A stretch of DNA of 64,000 bases from Aquila chrysaetos chrysaetos (taxonomy: Eukaryota > Chordata > Aves > Accipitriformes > Accipitridae): positions 23,416,932 to 23,480,931 of the forward strand of contig NC_044016.1 in the NCBI RefSeq assembly GCF_900496995.4, written 5' to 3'. Each line of letters starts with the position of its first letter. The stretch's first letter is position 1. Positions 63,281 through 64,000 of the stretch are shown piece after piece. A program made the position numbers and the translations under genes. A model generated the notes under the pieces. The model was not told where the DNA came from. It saw only the letters and a list, made by a program, of their open reading frames with translations, and ran no database searches.

Positions 63281-64000
63281 CTGTAAGGGAAAAAATAGGT
63301 CAATTTAAGAAATCAGGTCTTTCTAAAACTATGATTTGTGCAGTATATTCAAGTAAGCAAGCTGCTTTTTGCCATTAAATATGTGCATTTTCTTGTGATT
63401 TTGTTCCTTGGAAGTTGAAAAATCCCACATCAATGTACATTTAGTGCAGTACAAATGACCCAGCTGAACTGGAACTCCCTCTCTTTTTTGGCTTGTCTGC
63501 TGGATTGCTATACACCTTTTTCAGGACACTACCCAACTGAAAGAAAATGGTGTTGACTTGACAGGGGTATCATACTCATGATGAAGACTGCTTTGTTACA
63601 GCCTTCTGTAGCATTTTTCATTCTAGAATCTCACACCTTGACAAAGATGAAGAATAAAAAGAATCTATCTGGGCCAGTTCATTTGCTGATTGTGTGCTAG
63701 AGACATGCTGAACTGGCACAGCAATTATCGATACCTTGTTTTACTGATTTTACTTCCTCTATTAAGGCTTCATAAGGGTAGGCCAGTGTGTACCATTTCT
63801 TCTTCAGAATCCAACTATAAATTCAAAGAGAGGGGTTGCCTTTTTTTGGAACACTATTAACTTTGCAAGACCATCAAAAGATCCGTAATGCAATTCCTGT
63901 AGGCATGCACATATGGAAGTGCATTTACTGAGCAGGAAGTACTAGTACTGCTGCTTCCCTTGCATGTCTCGATAGTCCGCACCATTTTTATTTCAGTTTT
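63281..64000. other. GPATCH11 intron or 5' region, no exon seen
   Basis: The next upstream GPATCH11 exon, expected to encode the G-patch core, is not visible here. A 45-codon minus-strand frame near 63.70-63.82 kb does not match the protein. Confidence 0.5.

Noticed and set aside
63700..63825. Minus-strand frame of about 45 codons (contains WILKKKWYTLAYPYEAL) between a TAG acceptor-like site and a GT
   Set aside because: It does not match GPATCH11, no conserved family is recognised, and it is short enough to be chance.

Overview
The window looks like nuclear DNA of a bird. It carries many CR1 LINE fragments with the typical 3' tail repeat (ATTCTATG-like 8-mers), solo LTRs of avian ERVL-like type, small multi-exon vertebrate genes with GT-AG introns, and two CpG islands. 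The species cannot be named from the sequence alone.

Layout. (1) About 1-30.6 kb is mostly gene-poor: old LINE relics at 0.7-1.8 kb, a ~1.9 kb CR1 copy on the minus strand (8.16-10.06 kb), a CR1 piece on the plus strand truncated at both ends (17.76-18.80 kb), a possible MIR-like relic near 21.2 kb, and an orphan exon-like segment at 26.81-26.95 kb. The right end of this region is probably NANP 3' UTR. (2) NANP (N-acylneuraminate-9-phosphatase, sialic acid synthesis) lies at 30.6-31.6 kb on the minus strand: two coding exons, 261 codons, with its first exon in a CpG island. (3) An upstream region of about 6 kb holds a short CR1 tail and an LTR-like element. (4) EIF2AK2 (PKR, the interferon-induced dsRNA-activated eIF2alpha kinase) runs on the plus strand. 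Its CpG-island promoter at about 37.0-37.6 kb carries two ISRE-like motifs. Fifteen coding exons from 38,016 to 56,305 join in frame to 559 codons, with two dsRNA-binding domains, an acidic linker and a complete kinase domain. Two solo LTRs sit in its introns. (5) A ~1.9 kb minus-strand CR1 lies just beyond its stop codon. (6) The 3' half of GPATCH11 is on the minus strand (59.5-63.3 kb): six coding exons giving the end of the G-patch, a charged helix, an acidic stretch and the C-terminal Cys-x-x-Cys-Gly domain. Its 5' exons lie beyond the right edge.

NANP and EIF2AK2 are divergent (head to head); EIF2AK2 and GPATCH11 are convergent. EIF2AK2-GPATCH11 adjacency is also found in mammals, whereas NANP is on another chromosome in human, so a synteny joint falls between 32 and 37 kb. 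I saw no bacterial-type operon, CRISPR array or wholly new gene system. The least explained items are the orphan exon at 26.8 kb, the 81-base stop-free intron before the last EIF2AK2 exon, and the promoter and repeat arrangement upstream of EIF2AK2.
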